This document shows, piece after piece, positions 17,301 through 26,200 of a stretch of 53,716 bases of DNA. The stretch spans positions 1 to 53,716 of the forward strand of contig JAFGHC010000033.1 in the NCBI GenBank assembly GCA_016939335.1, given 5' to 3'. The position numbers were made by a program, and so were the translations under genes. Under the pieces are notes generated by a model. It searched no databases and was not told the origin of the DNA. It worked only from the letters and a program-made list of their open reading frames with translations. Positions within the stretch are counted from its first letter, which is position 1; each line of letters opens with the position of its first letter. The DNA comes from Candidatus Saganbacteria bacterium. Its GTDB lineage: Bacteria > Margulisbacteria > WOR-1 > O2-12-FULL-45-9 > XYB2-FULL-48-7.

Positions 17301-18124
17301 ACATGAACAAGGAAGACCCGCGCACTTTCGGCGGCGAGCTCTGGCGCTACATCGACGAAGATCAGCCGCTCGAGATCGTCAGGGACGCGAAAGGCAAAGC
17401 GCGCGCCCTGAAGATCCACTACAGAGGCAGCGCCATGTTCGACCCCGCCTTCGCCGAGGCGGTCAAAAACACCACCCTGATGGCGGGGGGCAAGTACAAC
17501 CGCCGCGAGTCGGTCGAAGAGGTCCCGCTGCCGCTCGAGATGGGCGACCTGGCCGACGGGATCGAAGAGATCAGGATCAACCCGGAACGCTTCGGCGAAG
17601 TCGGCGGCCCCCGCCCCTTTGCCGATTACTTCTTTACCCGGCGGGCACAGGCAGGCGATGAACTGCTGGTGACCGACAAGAAACGCGAGCGCTTCCTGAC
17701 CGAACGGGTCGCCGATATGCTGACGTTCGGCAAGATCGCGCTGATGAGCCGCACCGAGATCGAACACTGGCAGATGGTCATGCCGAAGGGGGCGCCCACC
17801 GCCAAGGACGAATACCCCTGGACCGACGATAACGGCTATGTCCACATGAAGATGTCAAGTGAGGAAGCCGAACAGCTCATGGGCAGTAAATTCATGGGCA
17901 AAGAAAAGGGGGGAATCATAGGCTGGAGCCCCTTATGGCAAGGCAAAGAACAACCCACTTATCGGGAGCTGGATAAAGAGTTAATTATATATGTCAAGCA
18001 CTTCGAGCTGTTGTGCCAGGAGGCTTACGATCAGTACGCTTACCGCCGGTTCATGCCCGACAAGTTCCGCAACTATTTCGACCCGAACGAAGTGGCTTTT
18101 GCCGCGCCGAGGAAAAAACAATGA
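14384..18124 (+). CDS. Large polytopic membrane protein of unknown family, with GT2-like DAD motif
   Basis: A 1,246-aa protein. Roughly residues 85-385 hold about eight hydrophobic segments in Ala/Gly/Leu-rich sequence, so the N-terminal third is in the inner membrane. The remaining 860 residues are soluble-type. Near residue 887 the sequence EYFSISDADQTDIIVSNLRL has the spacing of the D-x-D strand of GT2 glycosyltransferases (Asp892, Asp894). I see no clear partner motifs (TED, QxxRW) in this protein. GAGAGGA is the ribosome site for ATG 14384. The stop overlaps the ATG of the next gene (ATGA), and the two products are almost the same length, which suggests a stoichiometric complex. No named family is recognised; a membrane glycan synthase subunit is the favoured inference. 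Confidence 0.7.
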   Translation: MVYRLNNDHRLFDLPRLAGPLCPPPNRARLTAGQNIFSRPITAGPMRPPIVLVAPESLLPAERQLSPAIMPARISYRPKPRPIMKLAAAAAGGAALLLLPATALAGTGLFAATASLFASMGPAGWIGAAAGAYLTGKLLIGKYREVQPANYRSKNMKLNVGNPTLRKLFKTLVLPAWGATMIFGGLLSYAQVIEGGIGIFSLGLCGLVAAKPLITMLFRAGRDIKQAIEFWRRGVQRHLPKHSLIAELATDLMGAPAWLATVAVEVLLGKTYATQTIAMLLDLPGQLVATVTSLAGWLHMAEYVLAAGVIVGAARYLYGWTKAVLAKFPDELPARATSSLRWGACGALAGAAIFLLNPGQVVANLITFAVTLAFSHITIHSLLSQEGGIRQAAKKQPVFDLESLIADVRGARGATRTVLRPAMGDSMIDSWISGYLMMIMSEGANWVLKGVDGTTNTTTILQKSQEMIERLLKRDGAIIRKIIKDGYTSVKAAASARESEDRLAEVFDNLARLLEDPTYPEAGGHPLAWGDLKTRSGLSYLKDGVFCAGMPDGSAPNGRGDQDVRVHGEHIRFTARIFREKARRLRAHQVKNASLKSQQGKDIDKLEAAYRRAHPLIDSHPRCFWTTFWTTSMPDPNNVKQSGVDEFLQMQADFVGVFDVVVMTADGRIHDWPVPLTVVKDFKPDHKSLRALDSREELDEYLCVGWYQRAVHDIGNSLCPIAYIDNSAHYNKYKRLHDSGVITDGEFLHLYPTAEVTRVPTLKSEPQLDEYGGQGLFEEQEFYDVVYKNGARLRVFADGSHKTIGATSCPLPPDAPALLMLPGTERHNFVARTLRANRDGDIFRGIALNGEIRNCLADGTVPHPFGGNFTDNKYLMPRWHFMYPTEYFSISDADQTDIIVSNLRLFHTRKAPHLRVMFTRPRREELPFSADMLEKPEDSLLEVGIATGWMTLKIKLTEKNAAGKNKMLYVPLNMNKEDPRTFGGELWRYIDEDQPLEIVRDAKGKARALKIHYRGSAMFDPAFAEAVKNTTLMAGGKYNRRESVEEVPLPLEMGDLADGIEEIRINPERFGEVGGPRPFADYFFTRRAQAGDELLVTDKKRERFLTERVADMLTFGKIALMSRTEIEHWQMVMPKGAPTAKDEYPWTDDNGYVHMKMSSEEAEQLMGSKFMGKEKGGIIGWSPLWQGKEQPTYRELDKELIIYVKHFELLCQEAYDQYAYRRFMPDKFRNYFDPNEVAFAAPRKKQ

Positions 18125-21100
18125 GCGCGTTACCAGTTGAACGCATCGGTCGGATGAGCGTTTACAACCCGGCTCGGGTCGGCCGGCGGGCGGGCATCCC
18201 CGCGCACGCGATCGATCACGCGATCGGTGGCGACCGCCTCCTGCTCGACGTCGTTCACTGGGGGGCGGAAACCTTCAAGGCCGATCCCCACCACGTCGGC
18301 CTGCTTCTCTCGCACGGCAACGACGCCCACGTCCATGTCAGCGAGACCGACACCACACCGAAGATGTTCTATGAAAGCTTAGCGGTTGGACGGACATCAA
18401 TAGCCAGAGAAAAAGTCTTAAAGATCTTTGGCAATTCGACGGTCTGGGAATCGTACTTTACGGACCCGAAAGCCAAGGACCTGTTCTTCAAACCGGGCGT
18501 CGCTTCCCTGATCGAAAATGATCAGGCGATCCCTGACGATAAAAAGCAAGCGTTCCAGGCCGTGTTATCGGAAACACATCGCGGCGATCCCGGCTGGGTG
18601 ATGGGAAGGTTTAAGGGCAAACCGGGCAAGCCGGAGGGGCCGATCACCTGGACCCCGCTGGATGACAACCAGGTCCCCAGCAAGCTCGATGGCCGTCTGG
18701 CCAGATGGAGTTCGAGGCTAGGTTCGGAACGGGGTATGGAGAATATCGTCGGCGTCCGGGACGAGGGCCTGGACCTCGTCGTGACCCACATCTCGGAAGG
18801 GGCCGACCGCCGCTTCGTCGTGGTCAACGCCGATAACTTAAGAGGGAAAAAGAAGAAAGGGACGGACGAGCTGACCGAGCGCGCCAGACTGATCGAGCGG
18901 CTGGACAGACTGATGATCGAAGAGAGCGAACAGCAGAAACTGACCGTCACGGATGACGGCCGGGTCATCCTGACACTCTACTCCGTCGTCCACGATGACC
19001 AGAACCGGCCGGTTGAACACGAAGTTGACGTGACCTGCCTGCACCTTGACGTAGACAAGATGTACCGCAACCCGGCGGACGGCAAATTCACCGTCAAGCT
19101 GATCGTGCCGGACGAGCGGATCGATTTCGAATGCCTCAAGCGTGAGCACGTCATCACCATCACCAACGAAGTGGAGGAGCCCACCGACACCGCCCTGCTC
19201 AAGGCCTCCCGCGACCGGAACGGGTTTACCCTGGTGATCGAGCCCAAGGGCAACAATGGCCAACGCGCTGTGATCCCGGCCCGGTCGATCCACCGCCTCA
19301 AGAAAGATCCCGCCTTTAAGGCCCTGAGCCGCAGTGATAAACGGGCGGCGATCACTGCCTTGATCAAGACATTTGACGTCGACAACATGGAAATGGAACG
19401 GGTCAAAGATATGCGCCAGCGCTACGTCCTGCAATATCATCACTACCGTGAGGAGCGGTTGGAGAATGTCCTCGACAAGCCGCTGGAGAAGGACGCAGAG
19501 GGCAATGCCCTGGAATCGGTCGTCGTGACCAAGGCAGTCTCGTCGCTCGAGGTCGTCCATCTCGATGATTGGAACGGCCGCGCCCCGGGCGACCGCGAGG
19601 TCGTGCCGCTCCCCTTCCAGATCCCGCCCCACTGCCGGCTCGATCCCCGGCCCCACGCCATGCACACCAGCCGCTTCATCGATCCGACCGGCACCGCGCT
19701 CGCCCCCCAGCACCTGATCGATCCTTACGTGATGGGGACCGAGGTCATGGCAGCGGTCTGGCCCAAGGTCGACCAGCTCGGTTTCTTCGGCGTCTTTATG
19801 CTGGCGGCTATGTCGTTCCCGCACGGCAACGTCTTCACCGACCCGGCCAGGAACCCGTGGTTCGTCCGGTCGTTCGGCACTGTCTCCCACTCGATCTTCG
19901 ACGCCAAAGGCGACGCCGGCAAGCGCTATTACTGGCTGACCGGCAACCCGACCCTCGACAGCATGCTGATCTCGCGCGGCGCCGCGATGGTGACCGGGCC
20001 GAACACCGATGCCGCCAATCCCGTCCGCGAAGGCCATCTCTTCCTGCAGCGCATCCCGGGCCGGGCGCCGCACCAGTACAAGACCGCCATGCCGGGCTTC
20101 TATATCTCGGTCGTCGAGGACGCGCAGGTCTCGTACATGGACATGACGATGTTCGGCCTCAAGACCGAGACCACCATCCTACCCTTGAGCGCCGGCGGCG
20201 GCCTCGACCATTACCAGACCGCCTGGACGGTCCAGCGGTCGCAGCGCTGGAACGGCGGCAAATGCATCTTTACCTGGGACGGCGCGCAAGAGATGTGGAT
20301 CGACCTGACGCGCGGCTCTTTTAATATTAATCGCACCGAGAGCGGTCGCCTCTACAATGCCAGCCGGACCAGCCTGCTCACCAGCCCGCGCCTCGACGGC
20401 CTGAGCCGGACCCAGCCGGCGGACGCCGCCCAGGAGGCCCGGGTCAGCGAGACTTTCGACCACACTCGGCCGGTCACGCCCAAATACACGATGAACGAGG
20501 CCCGGGAGTGGATCAACGTCGGCACCTGGTACTGGGTCTCGTTCCAGAAACTAGCCCTCAATCTCTCCGTGCCGGCCATGATCATCCTGACGGTCCTGCC
20601 GATCCCGGTCGCCGGTTCGATGTTCCTGGTCGCCTGCCTGGCGGCGACCTGTTTCGCCTGGCCGTTCTGGGCGATCCAGATGATGAAGGTCGGCGTCAAT
20701 CCCAAGAAGATACTTTCCCTCAACCCGATCCATCTCTTCTGGGGCGACATGCCGATGCGGACGATGTTCAAGTCGGGGCTCGATATCGAACGGATGGGGG
20801 TCGGCAAGTTCCGCGTCAGCGACCGGACGAAAGGGAACCGCCTGCCGACCAAGGACAAGCGGGTAGCTTTCTGGGTCGGCGCCGTCCTGCCGACGGTGGC
20901 CGGCGCCCTGCTGACCGGCAGCGCCGCCGCCGTCACGCTGGGGGTCGGCGCCCTGCCGATCGTCACCACCGCCCTGCCGTTCCTGGCCGGCTATCTCGTT
21001 TCTTCCGTGCTGTCGCGCCTGGTCAGACGCTTCGTGCCGAATGCGAATAGCCACAGTTTCCTGCTCAGTCTCGTCCGCTGGGGCGCCAGCGCCCTGCCGC

Positions 21101-21858
21101 TGACCGTGGGGATCGTGGCTTCAGCCATGACTTTTGGCACCATGTCGGTTTTCGCCATCCCGCTGGTCACCGCGATCATGGCCGGCGGCTGGTCGCTCTT
21201 CAACGGAATTAATATAACTCGCGCCTTCCGGCGTTATTTCAAGGAACAGAGAGAAGCTTATTCGAAGTCCGCGCCGAACCCGGTCTGCGGCACGATCCCG
21301 AAACACCTGGCCGACACCGGACGGAACGCGGTGCGCGAAGCGTTCGGCAAAGTCTCCCCGCTCTATGAGGCGGATGAATTTGTCATCCCGGAGATCAATC
21401 CGGCCCACTTAACGAATGAGATCGCCAGCAATTTCCCGCAGTGGACCAGCTTGTTGAATAGCAATGACGGTCCGATCGCCAACCTCAACAAGCTGGTCGG
21501 CGCCTACGAACCGGTCAAAGATTCAAAAGAATTTTTCATGACCGACCTGGCCAGGGAAATGAGCGGCGCGCGCCCGACCCTCCGGCAGGCCTGCCAGGCC
21601 GAAACCAATCTGCTCGACCCGCTCTCCCGCCGAGCCAAGATCTGGTGGCTGTCGCGCAAGACGCAAGCGGTCCGCGACAGCCTGCGTGAGAATATCGCCG
21701 GCACGGGCGCGCCAGATAACTTCAAGATCAGGATCACCAGACGCGGCAATGAACAATACGACCGGCTCGAGCCGGAAATGTACGACCGGATCTGCGAGCT
21801 GAACCGGCTGGTGATCGAGGAATGCGCTGGTTCACTCTCGCCCAGGAAGGACATCTAA
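18121..21858 (+). CDS. Large membrane protein with processive GT2 (cellulose-synthase-like) features
   Basis: A 1,245-aa protein, ATG 18121 overlapping the upstream stop. The N-terminal 500 residues are soluble, unrecognised and partly beta-rich. Residues about 515-715 run in the order of a BcsA-type GT2 core. There is an Asp-containing strand (RFIDPTG, Asp521) followed by APQHL, and a phenylalanine-proline segment (SFPHGNVFTDPARNP) that resembles the QTPxxFxNPDP gating region. A strand with ISRGAAMVTG follows, then VVEDAQVSY (Glu666-Asp667, like TED), then VQRSQRW (705-710, like QxxRW with one extra residue). The Asp667-to-Gln705 distance of 38 is close to the 36 in BcsA as I recall it. About six hydrophobic segments follow (810-1030), as expected of a processive synthase. 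The resemblance is by eye; the family call is tentative. Confidence 0.5.
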   Translation: MSALPVERIGRMSVYNPARVGRRAGIPAHAIDHAIGGDRLLLDVVHWGAETFKADPHHVGLLLSHGNDAHVHVSETDTTPKMFYESLAVGRTSIAREKVLKIFGNSTVWESYFTDPKAKDLFFKPGVASLIENDQAIPDDKKQAFQAVLSETHRGDPGWVMGRFKGKPGKPEGPITWTPLDDNQVPSKLDGRLARWSSRLGSERGMENIVGVRDEGLDLVVTHISEGADRRFVVVNADNLRGKKKKGTDELTERARLIERLDRLMIEESEQQKLTVTDDGRVILTLYSVVHDDQNRPVEHEVDVTCLHLDVDKMYRNPADGKFTVKLIVPDERIDFECLKREHVITITNEVEEPTDTALLKASRDRNGFTLVIEPKGNNGQRAVIPARSIHRLKKDPAFKALSRSDKRAAITALIKTFDVDNMEMERVKDMRQRYVLQYHHYREERLENVLDKPLEKDAEGNALESVVVTKAVSSLEVVHLDDWNGRAPGDREVVPLPFQIPPHCRLDPRPHAMHTSRFIDPTGTALAPQHLIDPYVMGTEVMAAVWPKVDQLGFFGVFMLAAMSFPHGNVFTDPARNPWFVRSFGTVSHSIFDAKGDAGKRYYWLTGNPTLDSMLISRGAAMVTGPNTDAANPVREGHLFLQRIPGRAPHQYKTAMPGFYISVVEDAQVSYMDMTMFGLKTETTILPLSAGGGLDHYQTAWTVQRSQRWNGGKCIFTWDGAQEMWIDLTRGSFNINRTESGRLYNASRTSLLTSPRLDGLSRTQPADAAQEARVSETFDHTRPVTPKYTMNEAREWINVGTWYWVSFQKLALNLSVPAMIILTVLPIPVAGSMFLVACLAATCFAWPFWAIQMMKVGVNPKKILSLNPIHLFWGDMPMRTMFKSGLDIERMGVGKFRVSDRTKGNRLPTKDKRVAFWVGAVLPTVAGALLTGSAAAVTLGVGALPIVTTALPFLAGYLVSSVLSRLVRRFVPNANSHSFLLSLVRWGASALPLTVGIVASAMTFGTMSVFAIPLVTAIMAGGWSLFNGINITRAFRRYFKEQREAYSKSAPNPVCGTIPKHLADTGRNAVREAFGKVSPLYEADEFVIPEINPAHLTNEIASNFPQWTSLLNSNDGPIANLNKLVGAYEPVKDSKEFFMTDLAREMSGARPTLRQACQAETNLLDPLSRRAKIWWLSRKTQAVRDSLRENIAGTGAPDNFKIRITRRGNEQYDRLEPEMYDRICELNRLVIEECAGSLSPRKDI

Positions 21859-21863
21859 CATGA

Positions 21864-21891
21864 TGAAATTGACGTCGGTTTTTGCCGATAT
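21864..21891 (+). promoter_or_regulatory. Sigma-28-like promoter (TGAAATTG-N12-GCCGATAT)
   Basis: Copy 8 of 14. It begins six bases after the previous stop codon. The -10 GCCGATAT is identical to the B. subtilis SigD -10. The start at 21912 lies 20 bases downstream. Confidence 0.83.
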
Positions 21892-21911
21892 ATATAGGGA
21901 GAGTCAGTGAC

Positions 21912-23297
21912 ATGACTATTAGCATTAATCCGCTTTATCCCGGACTGTTCGCGGCCGCGCCGGCCGGCGGGAAAACCGCCCCGAACTACTGCGGCCCGGA
22001 CGAGCGGGAGCATTTCCGCCGGCTCGAAGAGAACTGGCAAAAACGGGAAGAGGTCAGGCAGTCGGCCTTCACCGATTCGCTCGGCCTGATCGATCAGGGG
22101 CTGCATCTGGTCGACAAAGAACCAAAGGGAGCGGGCGAATACATCCAGGGAACGGTCTTCAACGCGGGGCGCCGGGCCAACTTCCAGACCAAAAATTCGC
22201 TGCTGCTGGAAGCCTCCCGGATGAGCCTCGATATGTACTTCCGCAGCCAGGGCGAGACCTCTTACCTGACCAAAGCGCTGAAGTACCTCGACACCGCCCT
22301 GGCCAACGCCGACACCAGCCAGTCCCACGACATTTGGCGTCTCCCCCTTACGAAAGCTATCCATCCGGTCGATGAATATTTCGAGCTGCAGCTCGCCCGC
22401 TTCCAGGTCTTGAGCCTGATCGATCCGGGAGCGGCAGTCAGCAAAGATCCGGTCAAAAAGCCTGGCTACGACGAAAAGATCAAAGCGGACTTGGCCAGCC
22501 GGCGCGTCCTGACGGCCCAGCGCTCCGACTTCGATCACGCCGGCGGTTATCTTAACCGGCTGCGCATCCTCTACGGGTTCGCCGGCCTCTACAACCCGGC
22601 CATGGACCTGAACAAAGCGATCGCGTCGGTCAGGGAAGGACGCGACTGGGCGCTAATGACCCATAAAAGAAATCTGATCGCCGTGGAAGGCCTGGGGATG
22701 AACAAAAAGGACCTGCGCTACGACTCCCTGCTCGCCCGCGTCATCGAGGGGCGCCTGCTGATCAAGGCCGGCCGGTATGGAGAAGCCGTGACCATTTTCC
22801 AGTCGCTGCTGAAGGAGCCGGCAGCGGTCAAGAAATACGGCGGTTTTCTCGACGTCGGCCAGCAGGCGTTCTTCGGCCTTATGCAGATCTCGCTGGCGAC
22901 CGCCGGCACGCTCAATCAGGCGGCGGCCAATTTTGCCAAGAACATCGACTGGCAGGCGCTGGCGGGAGAAAACATGGCCGACCTGCGCGAATCGCTCGGC
23001 CTGGTGATCCGCGGCCTGAACTGGAGAGACAAAACGAAAATGCTGCTGGAGCAGGGCGTCAAAAGGGAAGTCACTGGCATTCTCGAGAACGAGGGGAAGA
23101 TCGCCCTCCGGCTTGACTGGCCCGGACTGGCCGGGCCCGAGAATTCCCCCGTCAAATACGAGCTGCAGTTGACTAACTGCAAGACGCCGCTCGACAAGCT
23201 TAGCCTGTTCATCAAACTGCTCGATTACATTGATTTCCCCTTTGACCAGAAAGCTGCGCTCGTCAACCTTTACAACATGCGGGGAGGGAGAAAATGA
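21912..23297 (+). CDS. Helical-repeat (TPR-like) protein of unknown function
   Basis: A 461-aa, mostly alpha-helical protein starting MTISINPLYPGLFAAAPAGG. One segment (ARVIEGRLLIKAGRYGEAVT, about residues 280-299, followed by IFQSLLKEP) fits a TPR repeat; other helices are consistent with degenerate repeats. The short Pro/Ala-rich N-terminus is not a Sec signal peptide. The start at 21912 is chosen because the promoter -10 ends at 21891 and AGGGAGAG lies before it. Its stop overlaps the ATG of the GH26-TPR gene (ATGA), so the two are translated together. A scaffold or adaptor role next to the TPR export proteins is inferred from context only. Confidence 0.7.
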   Translation: MTISINPLYPGLFAAAPAGGKTAPNYCGPDEREHFRRLEENWQKREEVRQSAFTDSLGLIDQGLHLVDKEPKGAGEYIQGTVFNAGRRANFQTKNSLLLEASRMSLDMYFRSQGETSYLTKALKYLDTALANADTSQSHDIWRLPLTKAIHPVDEYFELQLARFQVLSLIDPGAAVSKDPVKKPGYDEKIKADLASRRVLTAQRSDFDHAGGYLNRLRILYGFAGLYNPAMDLNKAIASVREGRDWALMTHKRNLIAVEGLGMNKKDLRYDSLLARVIEGRLLIKAGRYGEAVTIFQSLLKEPAAVKKYGGFLDVGQQAFFGLMQISLATAGTLNQAAANFAKNIDWQALAGENMADLRESLGLVIRGLNWRDKTKMLLEQGVKREVTGILENEGKIALRLDWPGLAGPENSPVKYELQLTNCKTPLDKLSLFIKLLDYIDFPFDQKAALVNLYNMRGGRK

Positions 23298-26200
23298 GCG
23301 GCGTTAACCTTATTAATCCGCTCTCTTTTGCCGGTGCGCCGCCGGCCCCGGCCCAGCCGGTCAATACGGAAGAGGTCAACTGCTTCGGGCTCAAAGCGCC
23401 GCTCAAGGGAAGCTACAGCGGCGTTTTTGTCGAGGATAACGCGGGCGGCGAGAAAAGCCGGGCCTTTGAAAGAGAGGTCGGCAAGACCGACATCGTGCTC
23501 AAGTTCCTCAACCTGGAAGGCGGCTGGGTCTTTCCCGGGATCGAGACTGGGCGCCTGAATCAGGACGACCGGGCGATCTTCATTAAGCTGGAACCGCACA
23601 TCCCGGGCTGTAAGAACGACCCTGTTCCTTATCTCGACAAAGTCATCAATGGTGACTACGACGCGCTTCTGATCAAGTTTGCGGAGGAAGCTAAGCGTTC
23701 GGGTAGACCGATCTTCCTCTCCTTCGGCCACGAAATGAATGGACACTCCCCTGATAAAGGATTTTTCTATTCCTGGGCCGGCGACCCGGCCAAATACATC
23801 AAGGCCTGGCGGCGCGTCCACGACGTCATCAAACGGGCGGGCGCCGCCAATGTCAAATTCGTCTGGAACCCGCACGTCATGCGCCCGGGCAAGGATATGG
23901 ACAAGGACTTCACTCCATACTATCCCGGCAACGACCAGGTCGACATCATTGCCTTTGATGTTTATGGCGGTCAAATGGACGAGTTGCTGACGAATGCGAT
24001 GGCCCATATGGACAAATTCCTCGGCCGCCCGTACCAGAACTACGCCATCGGCGAATGGGGAGCCAAGAATGGCCAGGAAAATGAATTTAAAAAGGTCCTC
24101 CGGCTGGCCAGGACCGATCCTCGGCTCAAATTCGAGATCTATTTCAACGCCGAGGGCAATAGCGGCAATTTTGTCATGAGCCCGGAAATGAAGCATCTGT
24201 ATCGTCAATACCTGATCGAGCGGGCGGGCGATAAATACGATCTCTCGCCTCGGGGCCAAGACGTCAAAAAAAACAAATGTCTCCTGCCGATCGTCCCCGA
24301 TCCCTGGCAGGTCCTCCGGCCGATCGACCCGAGCGAGGTCCTGGCCGCCGACAAATTGCTCCAGCAGTACTGCCCGGCCGACGAGATAAAGTTCCAGCCG
24401 GTCTGCCTGCCGCAGATCACTCCTGGCTGGGATCCCGTCTTTGGAAACCAACCCAGCCGTTCGCTGACGCGCGGCGAGCTTTATCCGGCCGAACGCAGTA
24501 ATCTCGACGACTTCTGGGGACATGTTTACGATTATGGCTCGCACGTCTACCTGCTGAGCGCAGCCAAGATCATGACCGGATTGGACATCCAGAGGATCGG
24601 GCCGGCCCTCCTGAAAAAGTCAATCCTCTCGGAGCTCGAGAAGCACTCCGCGCCGTTTGACCCGCATACCATCTCGCCCGAAAGTTTCCGCGTCCTGCAT
24701 CCGGAATTCGCCGAGATCAGGAAGCAGGCGCCCGGTTTCGCAACTTACCTTGAACAGCCGGCTTATTTCTGGGAGAACATCGTCATCATGCTCTCGGCCT
24801 ACACGCAGAAAGCGATCGAGCGGAACGACGAAAAGGAGATCGCCGAAGCCATCCGGTTGGGCAAGCGGTTCCACGCCCGGCTCGACAACTGGCTGGACTA
24901 TGAAAAAGCCAATGCGACGACCCAGACTTTCATCCCCTTCAACTACCGCAAAGCGGTGCTGGCGCTGACGCTGGCCGAAGCCTATTCGCAGACGCGCGAT
25001 CCGCAGTACGCGTCCTACTCCGAGAAAGCCGCCTTTTACCGCCAGGGGCTGGCTTACGTTAAAGAAGCGCTCGAGAAGTTCCGGGCGCTTTCCGACCTTT
25101 CGCCTCCCGACTATTTCTCGCTCACCAAAGCGGCGCTAATCGCCGCCGATCTGCACACCAAGCTGGGACAGTTGCATCTCAGGTATAACTCGGAAAAAAT
25201 GCCGACCGAAAAAGAAGCGCGGGCCGAATACGACAGCGCGAAGGCCTTGTACGACGGCGTGGCCGCGCTCGACTACAAGAACGGGACCGGGCTCAACGTC
25301 AAGGTCGAGGGGATCGAGATCAAAGCCCCCGCCGCGGAGATCGCCCGGGCCCTGACCCGGAACGAGGAGCTTTATTATCTCAATCACGACGAAGCGGTCG
25401 CCAGCGCCCAGGGCATTTTCCGTTTCCTGCGCGGCTCGGCGCTCATCAAGCAAGCAAGTTTCTATCTTGAATACCCCTTCAAACCCTTCGACCAGCAGGG
25501 GTATAAAGACATCGTTCAGCAAATGGTCCTGGTCAAGGCCGGGCTGGCCGAGATCGAGGCCGGCTCCCCGTTCGCCGATCTCCGCTATTTCCGCGCGCTG
25601 GGGAACCTGCTGATGGCCAAGCTGGCCGTCACGTTCGCCGACAGCCTGGCTTACAGCACCTCGGAAATAAAAGACGACAAAAAAGCAAGGTTGCTCGCCG
25701 GGCGGGGCGTCGCATACCTGAAAAAGCACCTCCCCGGCCTGCTGCCGCCGGCCGAGTGGGCCGAACTGCTCGCCATCGTCAAAAAAGATAACAGCGCCGA
25801 TCCGGACGCGGTCAGAAAAGATTATGCGCATATAACCGGCCTCATGAAAGACGCCACTCCCGACTTTTTGGCCGATGCGAAACGGCTGCTCGCGCAAACC
25901 CACACCACCTTCAATTACCGGCTGGAATTTGCCGGCAAGATGGTCGCTCTCTCCCAGAGCTTCCTGGACCAGGCCAAAAAGACCATGAACGACCGGAACA
26001 GCAAATGGCGGGACCTGTGCGAAGAGAAGCCGGCCGTTACCGCCGAATTGCGCCGGCAGGACGCGGTGCTCGAGCAGCGCCCCGATTGCAAGAATAAGCC
26101 CGATCCGCTCAAGAAAAACACCCCCGCCCTTTACGCCGAACTCCTCCTGCAGGAGGTCGCGCTCGATCTGCGGCGGTCGGCGGTCGTTGCTTTCAAGAAC

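Noticed and set aside
16172-17845. Long minus-strand open frame of 557 codons
   Set aside because: It lies entirely inside the 1,246-aa gene. Its product is Asp/Val/Arg/Gly-rich with no family motif, as expected of an antisense frame in GC-rich DNA, and the plus-strand frame has the promoter, ribosome site and coupling.
18013-18120. In-frame extension of the 1,245-aa protein
   Set aside because: It lies inside the coding end of the 1,246-aa gene; the ATGA overlap at 18121 is the normal coupled start.
23270-24544. Minus-strand open frame of 424 codons opposite the GH26-TPR gene
   Set aside because: The plus strand encodes a GH26 domain with both catalytic glutamates; the antisense product has no recognisable motif.
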